Source: Wurfbainia villosa (Eukaryota > Streptophyta > Magnoliopsida > Zingiberales > Zingiberaceae). Taken from it: a DNA stretch of 64,000 nucleotides. The notes below the pieces were generated by a model, which worked only from the letters and a program-made list of their open reading frames with translations, was not told the origin of the DNA and made no database searches. Shown here piece after piece: positions 46,666 through 57,389 of the stretch (within the stretch, counting starts at the first letter, position 1; every line of letters starts with the position of its first letter). The DNA lies in contig CM045997.1 in NCBI GenBank assembly GCA_025175895.1, forward strand, positions 104,766,479 through 104,830,478. The letters are read 5' to 3'. The translations under genes and the position numbers were made by a program.

Positions 46666-47769
46666 ATCTCTCCCTTTTGATGTGTGGCAATCCGTTTAAG
46701 TTAGGTAAAACAAATACATAAAGCATAAGGCAAGAATGCATGTAAAAAAAACATGAGTATCAAACTCCCCCTTAAACATGCAACTCCCCCTTAAGACATG
46801 CTAATCCTCCCCCTAGCATGATTAACTTAAACCTATCAATTCTCCCCCTTTGACACTATCAAAAGCATTATCTAAATGTTATACACGTATGACATCAACT
46901 CTAAGGAATAAAAATACCCAAAAACCAATCAAAACATGATAAAAACAAGTTACTGTGCTCATACACAGTACATCAGTCGACTGAATCAGACTATCAGTCG
47001 ACTGACACACAATTTTTAGGATTTTCTAATTTTTCGAGTGAACTTCAGAAATGCACCAGAAATTATAGAAAATTTAAAAAATCATGAAATTTGAAATACA
47101 TATATCTTGTGAGTTCCTCTATCAGTGAAAAATAATTTTCCATGAAAATTCATTTTATTTTTGAAAGTTAGGTAAAAACTCAAAAGTTGCAAAAATGTCT
47201 AAAGTTTGTATCCACTTTTAAACCTAGTTTTGCCTTGAAAACTTTTAAAACATGAACTCACTGTTTGAAAAGCATAAAATGGTTTTAAAACATTTAAAAT
47301 ATTCAACCATGATCTTTGGGCAATATGTCTATTATTGCTCTATTAATACACTTAATGACCCATCTAAATGTCATAAGCATTAGTGGACCATTTGTATCAT
47401 CCTATCATCTCACCCATTGCTATGTTCTCAATCAAGTTAGCCTTATAGTGGGATGTGAGATATTCCTAAAGGTATTTGTACTTAACCAAAATTTCATGCA
47501 TTTCTACCCATGGTTAAGCATCATCCTTAAAACCCAATCATGAACATGCATCAAGAATTAGCAATCATGATCATAAATCATCAATCATTGCATATCATGA
47601 TTATAAATTATAAAATTGAGCATGAATCATGATTTAAATATTCAATTTATGGGTTATGCATTATCATCACCCAACACTATGTTAAAAATTTATGACCCAC
47701 ACCATCCTAAGTCAACCGTTCAATATGATATAAGTAAAAATCCTCATGGTTGACTATCCTAGGGTTTTC
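46666..47769 (-). other. Non-coding 3' region of D
   Basis: On the minus strand, purine tracts lie near 46668-46680 (terminal), 46766, 46786, 46807 and 46843. Two CAGTCGACTG palindromes lie at 46976-47010. There is no coding sequence. Confidence 0.75.
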
Positions 47770-48117
47770 CTAACCCTTAAGAATGGATTTAGGAACCCAA
47801 TATAAGTTCTTTCCTATGGGGTTCACTAAAAATTCCTTAGGGATCCATTTTCTAGCTATTGTTTTATTTTTGGCTTGACCTCTAGCAATTAGACATTGAT
47901 AGGCATTTTCATTTTTATTTCCCTTGTAACCTAGGCCTTTCCTATTGAAGCTTGCCCTTTGGCTCCCTATGATCATGTTCAATGTGTTGGAGCCTATAGT
48001 GAATTTCTCTAGGGTCTTAGTTAAATGATCTACCTTTTCCCTTAAGACCCTATTTTCCTCAATGCATGCATCATTCACATCAAAAGGTATATAATCATTA
48101 ACATTAACGCATGCATT
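47770..48117 (-). pseudogene. gag: C-terminal part of D gag after an in-frame stop
   Basis: It is in the same frame as the upstream gag and separated from it only by a TAA at 48118-48120. It contains a coiled coil (ENRVLREKVDHLTKTLEKF), LNMIIGSQRASF, and a tail NPIGKNLYWVPKSILKG before the final stop. E has the equivalent at 57086-57389. Confidence 0.82.
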
Positions 48118-49443
48118 TTATAATTTTTCTTCTAGGGTCTTAATCTCATTTTGCATGCATTTATTTCTATTTTTCATCTTAAATAAGTTCCTAGTTAAAC
48201 TTGAAATCATGGAAACTATTTTCTTAGGAGAGAGATTCGTTACTATAGTTTCCATGTCTTTTTCCTCCGATTCCGATGAGGATGAGGATGAAGCTCCCCC
48301 TTCACTAGAGCTCTCCTCACGTGTGCTTCTTTCTTCTTGCTCGAAGGAGGAGGTGTCCAAATCGTCTATCCCCATTAAGGCAAGATTTGTGAAGGCGTCT
48401 TTTTCGGATGATGAGGATGATAGATCATCCCATGTAGCCTTGTGTGCCTTTGTCTTCCCCTTTTCTTTGGCCTTCTTTTCATCCTCCTTCTTCTTGTTCC
48501 CTTTCTTCTTCTCTTCTTTTCTCCTCCTTTCTTCTTTGCTCTTGTTCAAGAGAGGACAATCATCTCTTATATGCCCCTCTCCTTGGCAATTGTAGCAAAT
48601 TATCTTCCTCCTTGGCCTTCTCCTCCTATCATTAGATTTGTTAAATTTAAAATTTTTCAAAGCACGTCTTACCTTCCTTACCATGTATGCTTCTTCCATG
48701 CTATCCATGGAGGAGGAGGAGGAGTCTTCATCTGATGATGAAGGTGGCATCTCCTTCTTCTTCTTCCCCTTGTTGGCCATTAGTACCACTCCCCTTGATG
48801 GCTTGATGCTTGGTTCTTCAATTACTCCTTCAAGGCTTGTTTCATGTAGCTCCATGGTGGAGAAGAATTCCTCTAGAGTGCTCACCTCTAGGTTCTTGGA
48901 GATGTAGAAGGAGTCCACCATGGAGCTCCACTTTGAGGATCGGGGAAAGACATCTATAGCCTTCATTACCATATCCTGGTTGGAGAGCTTCTCCCCTATG
49001 CTTGTTAGGCCATTAAGAATTTCCTTAAAGCGAGAATGTAAGGATGTTACCTTCTCCTCTTTATCGAGTTTGATGTTATTGAGTTGGGAGCGTAGGACAT
49101 CTCTTCTTGCAAGCTTCGCCTCAGAGGTGCCTTCATGAAGCTCTACCAATCTTTCCCACATCTCCTTGGCGCTTGCACACTCTCCAATCCGGTTGATCTC
49201 TTGTTGGGGGAGCACGTTGAAGAGGTGGTGCTTGGCTTTTGAATTTGCAAGGTGCTCCTCCCTTTGCTTCTTAGTCCACCTTGACTTCTCTAGTACTCTC
49301 CCCTCTTCATCCCTAGGCATCTCGAAACCGTTTTCCATTATCAACATAATATCGAAGTCGGTTTCGAAAAATACCTCCATTCTCTTTTTCCACCAAGAGA
49401 ATTCTCCTTCAAACTTCGGTGGGTGAATGTTTGAGCCGACCAT
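48118..49443 (-). CDS. gag: Gag of D (main part)
   Basis: This is a frame of 441 residues starting MVGSNIHPPKFEGEF. Residues 10-205 are a gag domain (WWKKRMEVFFE, EINRIGECASAKEMW, LVELHEGTSEAKL). Then come a serine/acidic stretch (235-250), basic residues, one CCHC zinc knuckle (C283, C286, H291, C296), a lysine/glutamate-rich segment, and a serine-acidic segment. It should assemble particles and bind element RNA. It differs from gag of A and F but shares the plan and the ELHEGT motif. The coding pattern is well kept, with one stop before the last 115 or so residues. Confidence 0.88.
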   Translation of the reverse strand: MVGSNIHPPKFEGEFSWWKKRMEVFFETDFDIMLIMENGFEMPRDEEGRVLEKSRWTKKQREEHLANSKAKHHLFNVLPQQEINRIGECASAKEMWERLVELHEGTSEAKLARRDVLRSQLNNIKLDKEEKVTSLHSRFKEILNGLTSIGEKLSNQDMVMKAIDVFPRSSKWSSMVDSFYISKNLEVSTLEEFFSTMELHETSLEGVIEEPSIKPSRGVVLMANKGKKKKEMPPSSSDEDSSSSSMDSMEEAYMVRKVRRALKNFKFNKSNDRRRRPRRKIICYNCQGEGHIRDDCPLLNKSKEERRRKEEKKKGNKKKEDEKKAKEKGKTKAHKATWDDLSSSSSEKDAFTNLALMGIDDLDTSSFEQEERSTREESSSEGGASSSSSSESEEKDMETIVTNLSPKKIVSMISSLTRNLFKMKNRNKCMQNEIKTLEEKL

Positions 49444-49506
49444 CGTAGTTGTTGTGCTTGTTGCGGCGATTAGTCCGGTGACAAGCGACTTGGCTTAGAT
49501 ACCACT

Positions 49507-50669
49507 TGTTGGAACGTAGGTGGCCGGCTAGAGGGGGGTGAATAGCCCTCTTCGTATGATGATGGTAATTGCTTCGTTGATTGTCTACAAATTCTATTAG
49601 CACAACAGAAATGTAAAAGCTAAAGTAAAACAATGCAAAGAAACAAACAAGAATACAAACGCTAACACCAAGTCGTAATGTGGTTCACGGCCCTTGCCGC
49701 TAATCCACGACCCGATTCGTTCCAAGGTGAATCACTTCTTAAAGCTTTCCACTAATCTCTCCTTGGCACTAAGCAAGGTGGAGGTAACCTTTCTTACAAT
49801 CTCCCTCTTACAATATGATTGAAATAAAAGCTAGTAAGAGAAGTTGAAAATGTTTGGGCACTTGGGAGGATGTTTAGAGATCAAGCATTAGGCACCCCAA
49901 GTGTCCAAAGGGCTCCTTCTTATAGAGAAGATCCGATGCCCCGATCATCAGAGTCGCTAATTCCTATAACGACTTCTACCACATTGATTTCAACCGCCCT
50001 ACATCACGATCCGATCATCCCATCAATCGATCGATGGAGCTACAAATGAGTGCGAGCACTCGATCGATCAACATTCTGCAGTTGCGTATTGCTCGAAACC
50101 CTTGCGACCGTCGGTGGTACCATCGTCGGTCGTGGTGGCGTTCGTCGATCGGTGAACCCTTAGCTAATTCTTCTCCAAATCGAGCTCGAACACGGTCGAG
50201 TCACGACGCCATGTCAGGTCGGTGATGTCGGGAAATCCCATCCGACACTTAGCTAAATGGCCAAGTTTCACCTATGATCTACCCCATCCCGGGTTACAAT
50301 CGCTCACTCTCATTCCCTTGGAGTCCCTCGCCTTTGAAGTTATCTTCGTCCAGCCACGTCCCTCGGATGCGCCAAGCTCACAGCTTCGCAATGCCATCTT
50401 TCGCGTCTCGCCCTGAAGTCTACTTCCTCCGACTTCACTCCAATGCTCCTCGTCTGGCGATCCCTCGGATGCACCAAGCGTACGACTTTTGCAATGCATC
50501 TTTCACCAACTTAAAGACCGAGTCATGAGAGGTGAAACTTGCCAATGCTCCATGTGTGAATTACTAAGTCCTGCAAGACTCTAACACACATATCAAAACC
50601 ATAACAACCTAACTTAAACCCTTTGCCACACACATCAAAACCATATCACATGGGTTGATTGCCCTAACA
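49507..50669 (-). repeat. 5' LTR of D
   Basis: It pairs with 45401-46665. Identity is high for about the first 430 and last 420 bases, but the part at 49930-50235 is about 100 bases shorter and barely alignable. Its CAGTCGACTG palindromes are replaced by CGATCG, GTCGGT and similar pieces. The TATA box is at 49918-49927 on the minus strand. Confidence 0.88.
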
Positions 50670-51803
50670 CAGATGACTTGACAGATCAGGAGGATCGAAT
50701 ATCAAGCAGGAAGTTCAGATGGGTCAGGAGATCGGATATCTGGCATGAAGACCGATTTGGTTAGGAGATCGGACAACCGACATGAAGCCCAACTGTGCCA
50801 GGGAGATCAGGCAGCTGGCAGGAAGCCCTGGTGGGTTAGATTGAATGTCAATCATGGTAAGTTTGACTGAGCAGCCGACAGGTAAGTCTTGAGTGAAGAG
50901 GTGAGGCCGAGTCCTTAGGTGGGGACAAAGCAAGGCGTCGATCCAATGGATAGTCTGCATGAGACTAAGAAGTCGAGATCGGATAGTATTACTATTGTCA
51001 TTACATTTCATATTGTGTATGTTGGTAATCCTATTTTGCAGAGTTCCAGTCGACTTCATGGATTCAAATCGACTGGATATGGTCCAGTCGACTGAGATAA
51101 CTAGTTGGCAGTTTGAGCTGGCAATCGACTGTAGTTGGCTTGCCAAGATGGAAAGAACTCCAGTCAACTAGAGAAGTCCAGTCGACTTGGATATGAAATT
51201 TCCCGAAGTAGAGCTAGGTGACCTGGAGTCAACTGGACCAAGTCCAGTCGACTGGAAAGCCTAAAATACCAAATCGATGGGTTGATTTGGAGTTAACTAG
51301 AAAAGACTTATAAAAGAAATAGAGGATTAACTTCGAGAACAACAATTCTATGACAACGAAGTGCTATGGCAATCATTCTCCATCTGCAAAAGATTTGACA
51401 AGTCAACATTTCGACACTCCAAACTTCAACTTCATCTTCCAAGTGTTGGTATAGCTTAGTAATTTCAATTCGTTTTTGTACTTAATTTCTAAAGGGAAGG
51501 TAGCTTGTTACCTGCCCTAATCTTTGTAAAAAGTGAACCTCTCTGAAAGTCGAGAGTTCTCGAGTTAGAGAGTTTTTTAGTGGATTGCCCATTGAGGTAC
51601 CTCTTGGAGAGCTACGAGCCTTGGACTAACAACCTGGTTAGGGTTGTGAACCAAGTAAAAATAAATTGTGTATTTACTTTTCTTACTTTACATTTCTGCT
51701 GCATAACTCTTGTTTTAAAAGTGAAAAAAAAGTTTTCGAACTTTAAAAAGAAAATTTTTATCTTCCGAGATACACTCCCCTCTCTCAGAAATCTCATCCT
51801 TCA
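50670..51803 (+). repeat. 3' LTR of F, piece 3
   Basis: It continues from CAGATGACTTGAC to CAGAAATCTCATCCTTCA. Palindromic boxes lie at 51047-51270 and TATA at 51309-51315, in the same arrangement as the F 5' LTR. Confidence 0.88.
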
Positions 51804-52351
51804 GCCACATCATCCATGGTTTGGTTCAGTTAATGACTCCAAATTCATTTTCAACATTAGCAGTGTTGACAACATATGCCATACTATCCTTGCATAATTA
51901 TTTGTCTCGATCTCTGCCTATCTATCATAGTTGTAGTACTAACCTCGGGCTAGATTCGAACAAGACTTAAGCTCAGATCCATAACTGAGTCAACAGGTTG
52001 TTTACCCCTTGATTTGATTAACGAGCCAAAACCATAATTGACCCATCACATGATGGGCTTGTTAAGGTTCAATTGGCTAAAACCCATTGAAACAATAGTT
52101 TGAACCACTAATTCAATAGTAACTTTTTTTAACGTTGGAATCGACAGTTTCGATAGTTAGAACTACCGATTCGACCCACTGGAAGAGAATCATCCTTGCA
52201 TAATTATCCGATCCGTAACATAATTATCCATCCTTGTAAAGTTATCCGACCCATTGGAAGAGTTTCAACAATAGTGACATTAATAACATATGACATATTG
52301 TCCTTGCATAATTATTCGTCTCGAGCCTTGTCTATCACCAATGGTGATTAC
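51804..52351. other. Stretch between F and G1, nothing recognised
   Basis: There is no coding sequence. GCCAC at its start is the right flank of F. A phrase near 51860-51905 (ACATATGCCATACTATCCTTGCATAATTA in pieces) recurs near 52285-52320, so there is a degenerate internal duplication. Confidence 0.5.
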
Positions 52352-53277
52352 TGTAGGAACGTTGGTGACCACTAGGGGGGTGAATAGCGCGTTCGATGTG
52401 TCGATGGAATTTGTTTGCGTTTGATTGTCTACACTCTTGTTAGCACAGTGGAAAAATAATGACAAATACAAATAACAAGATACACAATCACAACACACAA
52501 ATATAACACGGTTCGGAACCTTAAGGTTTCTACTCCACGGGTTGAGCTTGAATGAGCTCTAGCGATATAAATATCACCACTAATCACAATACTCCTTCTC
52601 AATAATAAGTCGAAGGCAGAGAAACCTCTTACAATGATTACAAAAGTAATACAAGAAATAAACAAGAAAATACAAATGAAAAAAATAAAACATGTAAAGA
52701 AAACTTTACAGATGTGCTTTGGATGCTTCCTTATTTGATTGCTTGAATCGTGCTTGAAGACCCTAATTTGCACAAGCAAATTGCCTCAAAAATGCCTAAG
52801 AAATCACTGTTAAAATCCCTCCCTTTTAAGCCTCTTCGAGACTTGGATTTCTGCCTGAAAATCACTACTATAATTCCCCAATCGATTGTCAACAGTACCG
52901 TTATCTCACAACGGACTTAATCCACGTCGGCATTTAAGCCAACGGTTACAATGACAGTCGACTGCCATTACCCAATAGTCGACTGTCAAGGGCGTAGCCG
53001 ATTGACTAGTCGGCTACTGAGCATTCTGCTCATGCAACCCTGACCAGCAGTCGACTTCTCAAGTCATCAGTCGACTGCCTAATGATGACAATCGACTATC
53101 AGGCCATTTCCTACATTCAAACACTAGTCGACTCTGATCAGTTTAATTGGGCATAATCCCAGTCGGCTGCCAAGAGTCAACTCGACTGTCAAGTATCAAA
53201 ACACTTGATCAATCGACTGGTCCAAAGCCCTAGTCGACTGATAACCTCAAACATGAGGTTTAACCCCAAGTATGATG
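52352..53277 (-). repeat. G1: LTR fragment related to family 1
   Basis: It starts TGTAGGAACGTTGGTG on the plus strand, with ACTAGGGGGGTGAATAGC, a TTCGGAACC block and CAGTCGACTG boxes (about 52950-53245), as in the B1 LTR. It is cut at 53277 by the start of G2. Its missing end seems to resume near 59975-60060, after the other insertions. Confidence 0.65.
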
Positions 53278-54501
53278 TGTTAGGACTTGTACGCCCGTTA
53301 GAGGGGGAGGGTGACTAGCATTTCATCGCCTCACGGAATTTGATCATTCTCGCGTGCTTGATTATCTACAATGTTTGTTAGTGTAGCAGAAATAATAGAA
53401 ATACAAAACAAACACAAATACAATGCACAACAAGACGATGTAACGTGGTTCGGAACCGTATGGTTCCTACTCCACGGATTGAGCTCAAATGAGCTCTAGT
53501 GATACACATGCAACCACTAATCAATAATACTCCTTCTCGACAACAAGCCGGAGGAGAAGAAATCTCGTACAAGAGATTACAACAGTAATACAAATAAACA
53601 ACAAGTGTATATAAGTAAATACAACAAAAGAACGTAAAGAACACTTTACAAAAGATCTTTTGGAAGCTTGCTTGTTGATTTCCTTGGACTAGCCTTGAAG
53701 ATCTTGATTTGCACCAGCAAATCGCTCCAAATTGCCCAAGAAAATCTTAGCCAAATCCTTCTTCATGAGATGCTTTTATAACCTACATTCGGGCTGGATT
53801 TCGCCTAGCAGTCGACTGATCGGGACCATCAGTCGACTGCTCCTATAGTCATTGTCTTACAATGGCATGAGCCACGTTGGATAACCTGCATTCGGGCTGG
53901 ATTTCACCTAGCAGTCGACTGATCGGGACCATCAGTCGACTGCTAGGCCATTTCCTGTAGTCAGACTATAGTTGACTCCCATCAGTCGACTGATAACCTC
54001 ATCCATGAGGTTTTAATCCCAAGTATGGTGCCCCCATACTTGTTAGACCACCCTTAGCCTAAACCTAAGCCTTCTAGCTACCTCCATCAGCCTAGTGCCT
54101 ATCGGATCCCTCCAAGTCATCCATGACTTGTTCATCCATACGCTAGCCTTCAGGTGCTTCCTTTAGCTATTGTCATGCTAATGTGGTCTACACCGCCAAG
54201 GCATATTGGGCTTATGCTTCCAATTATTGGACTTGTGCTGCCAAGACTCCACCCTTAGACTTTACACCGCCAATATTCCCCTTGGACTTTTCAATTGCCA
54301 AGACTCAAGCTTGGACTTTCCCTTGCCAAGACTCATGCTTGGATTTTCCATGCCAAGACTCAAGCTTGGACTTTCCCTTGTCAAGACCTATGCTTGGACT
54401 TTCCTTGTTAACCCATGTTGGACTTTCCATGCCAAGTACACAAGACTTGGACTTCTCCTATGACAATTGTCAAACCATCGTCAAATATCAAAACATGACC
54501 T
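53278..54501 (-). repeat. G2: LTR related to family 1, interrupted by E
   Basis: It starts TGTTAGGACTTGTACG, with the same block order as G1 and B1. CAGTCGACTG boxes lie at 53813-53990 and CTTGGACTTTCC/GCCAAGACTC units at 54235-54450. It is cut by E; the last bases, to CACCAACA, lie at 59945-59962. No target duplication was found, and only a few bases of purine tract follow. Confidence 0.65.
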
Positions 54502-55589
54502 TGTTAGGGCAATCTCTTGCCGTAATATGGTTTTGATGGTGTGGCAAAGGGTTTAAGTTAGTTTGATATGTTGATGTGATATGTGCGTTGAAGTCGTGCA
54601 GGACTTAGTAATTCGCACATGGAGCCGTGGCGAGTTTCACATCTCATGACTCGTGCCTTGAGTCGGTGAAGGATAGCTTTGCGGAAGCCGTGCGCTTGGA
54701 GCATCCGAGGGACCGCCGGACGAGAAGCTTGGAGTGAAGCCGGAGGAAGTAGACTTCGAGGCAAGAGACGCGAAGGAGCATTGCAGAGCCGTCGCTCGAT
54801 CTTTGCCGAGGCGTGGCCGAGAACGAAGAGAACCGGCGAAGGACTCAGAAATGAGAGTGGCGCGATTGTAACCGGGAAGGGTAGCTCTTAGGTGAAACTT
54901 GGCCATTTGGCCAAGTGTCGGATGGGTTTTTCGACACCGATCATTGCCATGTCATGGCGGATCGCCCGAATCGAGTGAGTTCGATATATCGACCGGATTG
55001 GATTAGCGGATCGGCCATCGTGAAGCGATCGGCGCAAGACCATCGATCATCGCTGAAAGCGATCGGCGTAGTCAATATAAGGGTTGACCGAGCCGGACCG
55101 TAGCCAAGGCGATCGACGATCGATGCGGAGGTGATCGCCGATGAGGTCCATCGGTCGATCGCCAAGAGTTTAGCCCTCTTTATAAAAAGAGAGGGTGTAA
55201 GCCTTTGAGAGGCTAATGCTCATACTCCAAACGATCTTCCTAGTGCCCCACAAGCTCTAAACTCTTCTTACTTGTCTTTACTTCAATCCTATTGTAAGAA
55301 GAGTGATATTGGTTGTAAAGGTTACCTCCACCTAGCTTGGTGCAAAGGAGAGACCATTTAGTGGATTGGTTTAGCGGAGTGATTCACCGAGGACGAATCG
55401 GGGACCGTGGATTAGCGGCGTAGCCGTGAATCACGTTATACCATCGTGTTAGCATTTGTTTTATTGTTTGTCTTTTGCTTTGTATTTGTATATTCTGCTT
55501 GCGCTAATCTTTTGTAGACGAGCAATTTACAACGTCCAACGTACGAGGGCTATTCACCCCCCTCTAGCCGGCCATATCGATCCCCTACA
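54502..55589 (+). repeat. 5' LTR of E
   Basis: It starts TGTTAGGGCAATC and ends CGATCCCCTACA. The first 285 or so bases differ from the 3' LTR by about three C/T changes and the last 415 by about four. The TATA box TATAAAA is at 55181-55187. The segment between about 54790 and 55170 does not align well with its partner and is rich in CGATCG. Confidence 0.92.
54915..55170 (+). repeat. CGATCG-rich segment upstream of E 5' LTR TATA
   Basis: About a dozen GATCG or CGATC cores fill the place held by CAGTCGACTG boxes in D. The neighbouring CCATGTCATGG is still there, which fixes the alignment with D and with the E 3' LTR. Confidence 0.78.
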
Positions 55590-55591
55590 AG

Positions 55592-55604
55592 TGGTATCAG
55601 AGCC
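55592..55604 (+). other. Primer-binding site of E
   Basis: TGGTATCAGAGCC lies two bases after the 5' LTR and matches initiator methionine tRNA. Confidence 0.9.
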
Positions 55605-55654
55605 GAGGAAAGCTTGTCACCGGACTAACCGCCGCAACAAGCCCTACATCTAAA

Positions 55655-57085
55655 ATGGCCGGCTCTAACATCCATCCTCCGAAGTTTGAAGGAGAATTCG
55701 CTTGGTGGAAGAAGCGAATGGAGGTATTTTTCGAAACGGATTTTGATATAATGATTACAATGGAATCCGGTTTCGTTTTGCCTAGGGATGAAGAGGGGAA
55801 GCCAATAGAGAAGTCTAGGTGGACCAAGAGGCAAAGAGAAGAGCACCTTGCAAACTCCAAAGCCAAGCACCATCTCTACAATGTGCTCCCTCAACAAGAG
55901 ATCAACCGGATCGGAGAATGTGCTAGCGCCAAAGAGATGTGGGAGAAGCTTATAGAACTCCATGAAGGCACATCCGAGGCCAAGCTAGCAAGGAGAGACC
56001 TCCTCCGCTCCCAACTATCCAATATAAAACTAGAAAAGGGAGAAAAGGTAACCTCACTACCCTCTAGGTTTAAAGAAATTTTAATTGGGCTAACAAGTGT
56101 AGGTGAGAAGCTATCAAATCGGGATATGGTAATGAAGGCCATAGATGCCTTTCCCCGGTCCTCAAAGTGGAGCTCCATGGTGGACTCATTCTATATCTCA
56201 AAGAATTTAGAAGTGAGCACCTTGGAGGAGTTCTTCTCAACAATGGAACTCCACGAAACAAGGCTTGAGGGAATACAAGAGGAGCCTAAAATTCAACCCT
56301 CAAGAGGAGTAGCATTATTGGCAAATAAGGGGAAGAAGAAGATGGAAATCCCCTCCTCCTCCGATGACGAAGCATCTTCCTCCTCCTCCATGGATAGCAC
56401 CGAAGAAGCCTACATGGTAAGGAAGGTGAGGCGTGTATTTAAGAATTTTAGATTTGATAAATCTAATGATAGGATGAGAAGACCAAGGGGGAAGGTCATA
56501 TGCTATAATTGCCAAGGAGAGGGACACATAAGGGACAATTGTCCCCTCCTAAACAAAAGCAAAGAAGAGAAGAAAAAGAAAGAAGAGAAGAGGAAGAAGA
56601 AGAAGGGGAGCAAGAGAAAGGAAGAGGAGAAGAAAACAAAGGAGAAGGGAAAGGCTAAGGCTCTCAAGGCAAGGACTTGGGATGATCCATCCTCATCCTC
56701 ATCCTCATCATCGGATGAGGAGAATGCCTTTGTCACCAATTTGGCCTTGATGACCTTTGATGACTTGGATTGCTCTTCCTCCGAAAATGAAGGTTCAAGC
56801 TCAAGAGGAGAGAGCTCAAGTGAAGGGGGAGCTTCTACATCCTCATCATCCGAAGAAGAAGAGGACATGGAAACTATGGTAACGAATCTCTCACCCCATA
56901 AGATAGTTTCTATGATTTCTAGTTTAACTAAGGATTTATTTAGGGCAAAGAAGAAAAATAAATGCATGCTTGAACAAATTAAGGAATTAGAACAAAAATT
57001 AGAAAAGGCATGCTTAAATGATAATATTTCTTCTAGCTTAGATGATGCATGCTCACATGACCTTTATATGCCTTTAAATTGTTAA
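55655..57085 (+). CDS. gag: Gag of E (main part)
   Basis: This is a frame of 476 residues starting MAGSNIHPPKFEGEF, 66 bases after the LTR. A gag domain spans about 10-205, a serine/acidic stretch about 235-250, and one CCHC zinc knuckle is C283, C286, H291, C296. Then come a run of about 45 mostly lysine and glutamate residues (303-345), serine-acidic segments and a coiled coil. It is highly similar to D over the whole length. The frame ends a little early because of one extra T near 57080 compared with D, after which the tail reads in another frame. It should build the particle and bind RNA; it has no enzymatic part. Confidence 0.9.
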   Translation: MAGSNIHPPKFEGEFAWWKKRMEVFFETDFDIMITMESGFVLPRDEEGKPIEKSRWTKRQREEHLANSKAKHHLYNVLPQQEINRIGECASAKEMWEKLIELHEGTSEAKLARRDLLRSQLSNIKLEKGEKVTSLPSRFKEILIGLTSVGEKLSNRDMVMKAIDAFPRSSKWSSMVDSFYISKNLEVSTLEEFFSTMELHETRLEGIQEEPKIQPSRGVALLANKGKKKMEIPSSSDDEASSSSSMDSTEEAYMVRKVRRVFKNFRFDKSNDRMRRPRGKVICYNCQGEGHIRDNCPLLNKSKEEKKKKEEKRKKKKGSKRKEEEKKTKEKGKAKALKARTWDDPSSSSSSSSDEENAFVTNLALMTFDDLDCSSSENEGSSSRGESSSEGGASTSSSSEEEEDMETMVTNLSPHKIVSMISSLTKDLFRAKKKNKCMLEQIKELEQKLEKACLNDNISSSLDDACSHDLYMPLNC

Positions 57086-57389
57086 TGATGCATGCATAGA
57101 GGAAAATAGGGCATTAAGGGAAAAGGTAGATTATTTAACCAAAGCCCTAGAGAAATTCACAATTGGCTCCAACACCTTAAATATGATCTTAGGGAGCCAA
57201 AGAGCTAGTTTCAACAAGAAAGGCCTAGGCTACAAGGAAAAGAAAAATGAAAAGGCCTATAAATGCCTAATAGCTAGGGGACAAGATAAAAAGAAAGCAA
57301 TAGCTAGAAAATGGATCCCCAAGGAGTATTTAGTGAACCCAATAGGAAAGAATCTATTTTGGGTTCCAAAATCCATCCTTAAGGGTTAG
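57086..57389 (+). pseudogene. gag: C-terminal tail of E gag, out of frame
   Basis: It encodes the coiled coil and tail seen in D: ENRALREKVDYLTKALEKF, LNMILGSQRASF, and NPIGKNLFWVPKSILKG with a stop. It is intact apart from the frame change before it. Confidence 0.82.

Larger units (their letters stand above)
45401..50669 (-). mobile_element. D: gag-only retrotransposon (TR-GAG type, Sirevirus-like)
   Basis: It is 5269 bases with LTRs of 1265 (3') and 1163 (5') bases and a perfect duplication CAGAT (45396-45400 and 50670-50674). On the minus strand it has a primer-binding site (TGGTATCTAAGCC), one large gag frame, about 1.1 kb of non-coding DNA with several purine tracts, then the 3' LTR. 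There is no trace of protease, integrase, reverse transcriptase or RNase H. The structure matches what has been called TR-GAG: terminal repeats plus gag only. E is the closest relative in the window. Confidence 0.92.
21603..51803 (+). mobile_element. F: old copia element, expanded by nested insertions
   Basis: The 5' LTR (21603-22966) pairs with a 3' LTR now in three pieces (35623-35665, 45203-45400, 50670-51803), which together restore about the same length and order. Flanks are GCCAT and GCCAC, a target duplication with one mismatch. Inside are a primer-binding site, a decayed gag, a CACTA transposon, spacer, a 5.9 kb non-coding insert and only the last 60 or so residues of pol. C and D later broke the 3' LTR. 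F is the oldest traceable insertion in the nest. Confidence 0.85.

Noticed and set aside
48155..49426. Several plus-strand frames opposite D gag
   Set aside because: They are shadows of the minus-strand gag, caused by its biased serine, lysine and glutamate codons.
55655..57085. Lysine/glutamate-rich region of E gag as a separate nuclear protein
   Set aside because: It is continuous with the zinc knuckle and gag domain, and D has the same arrangement.
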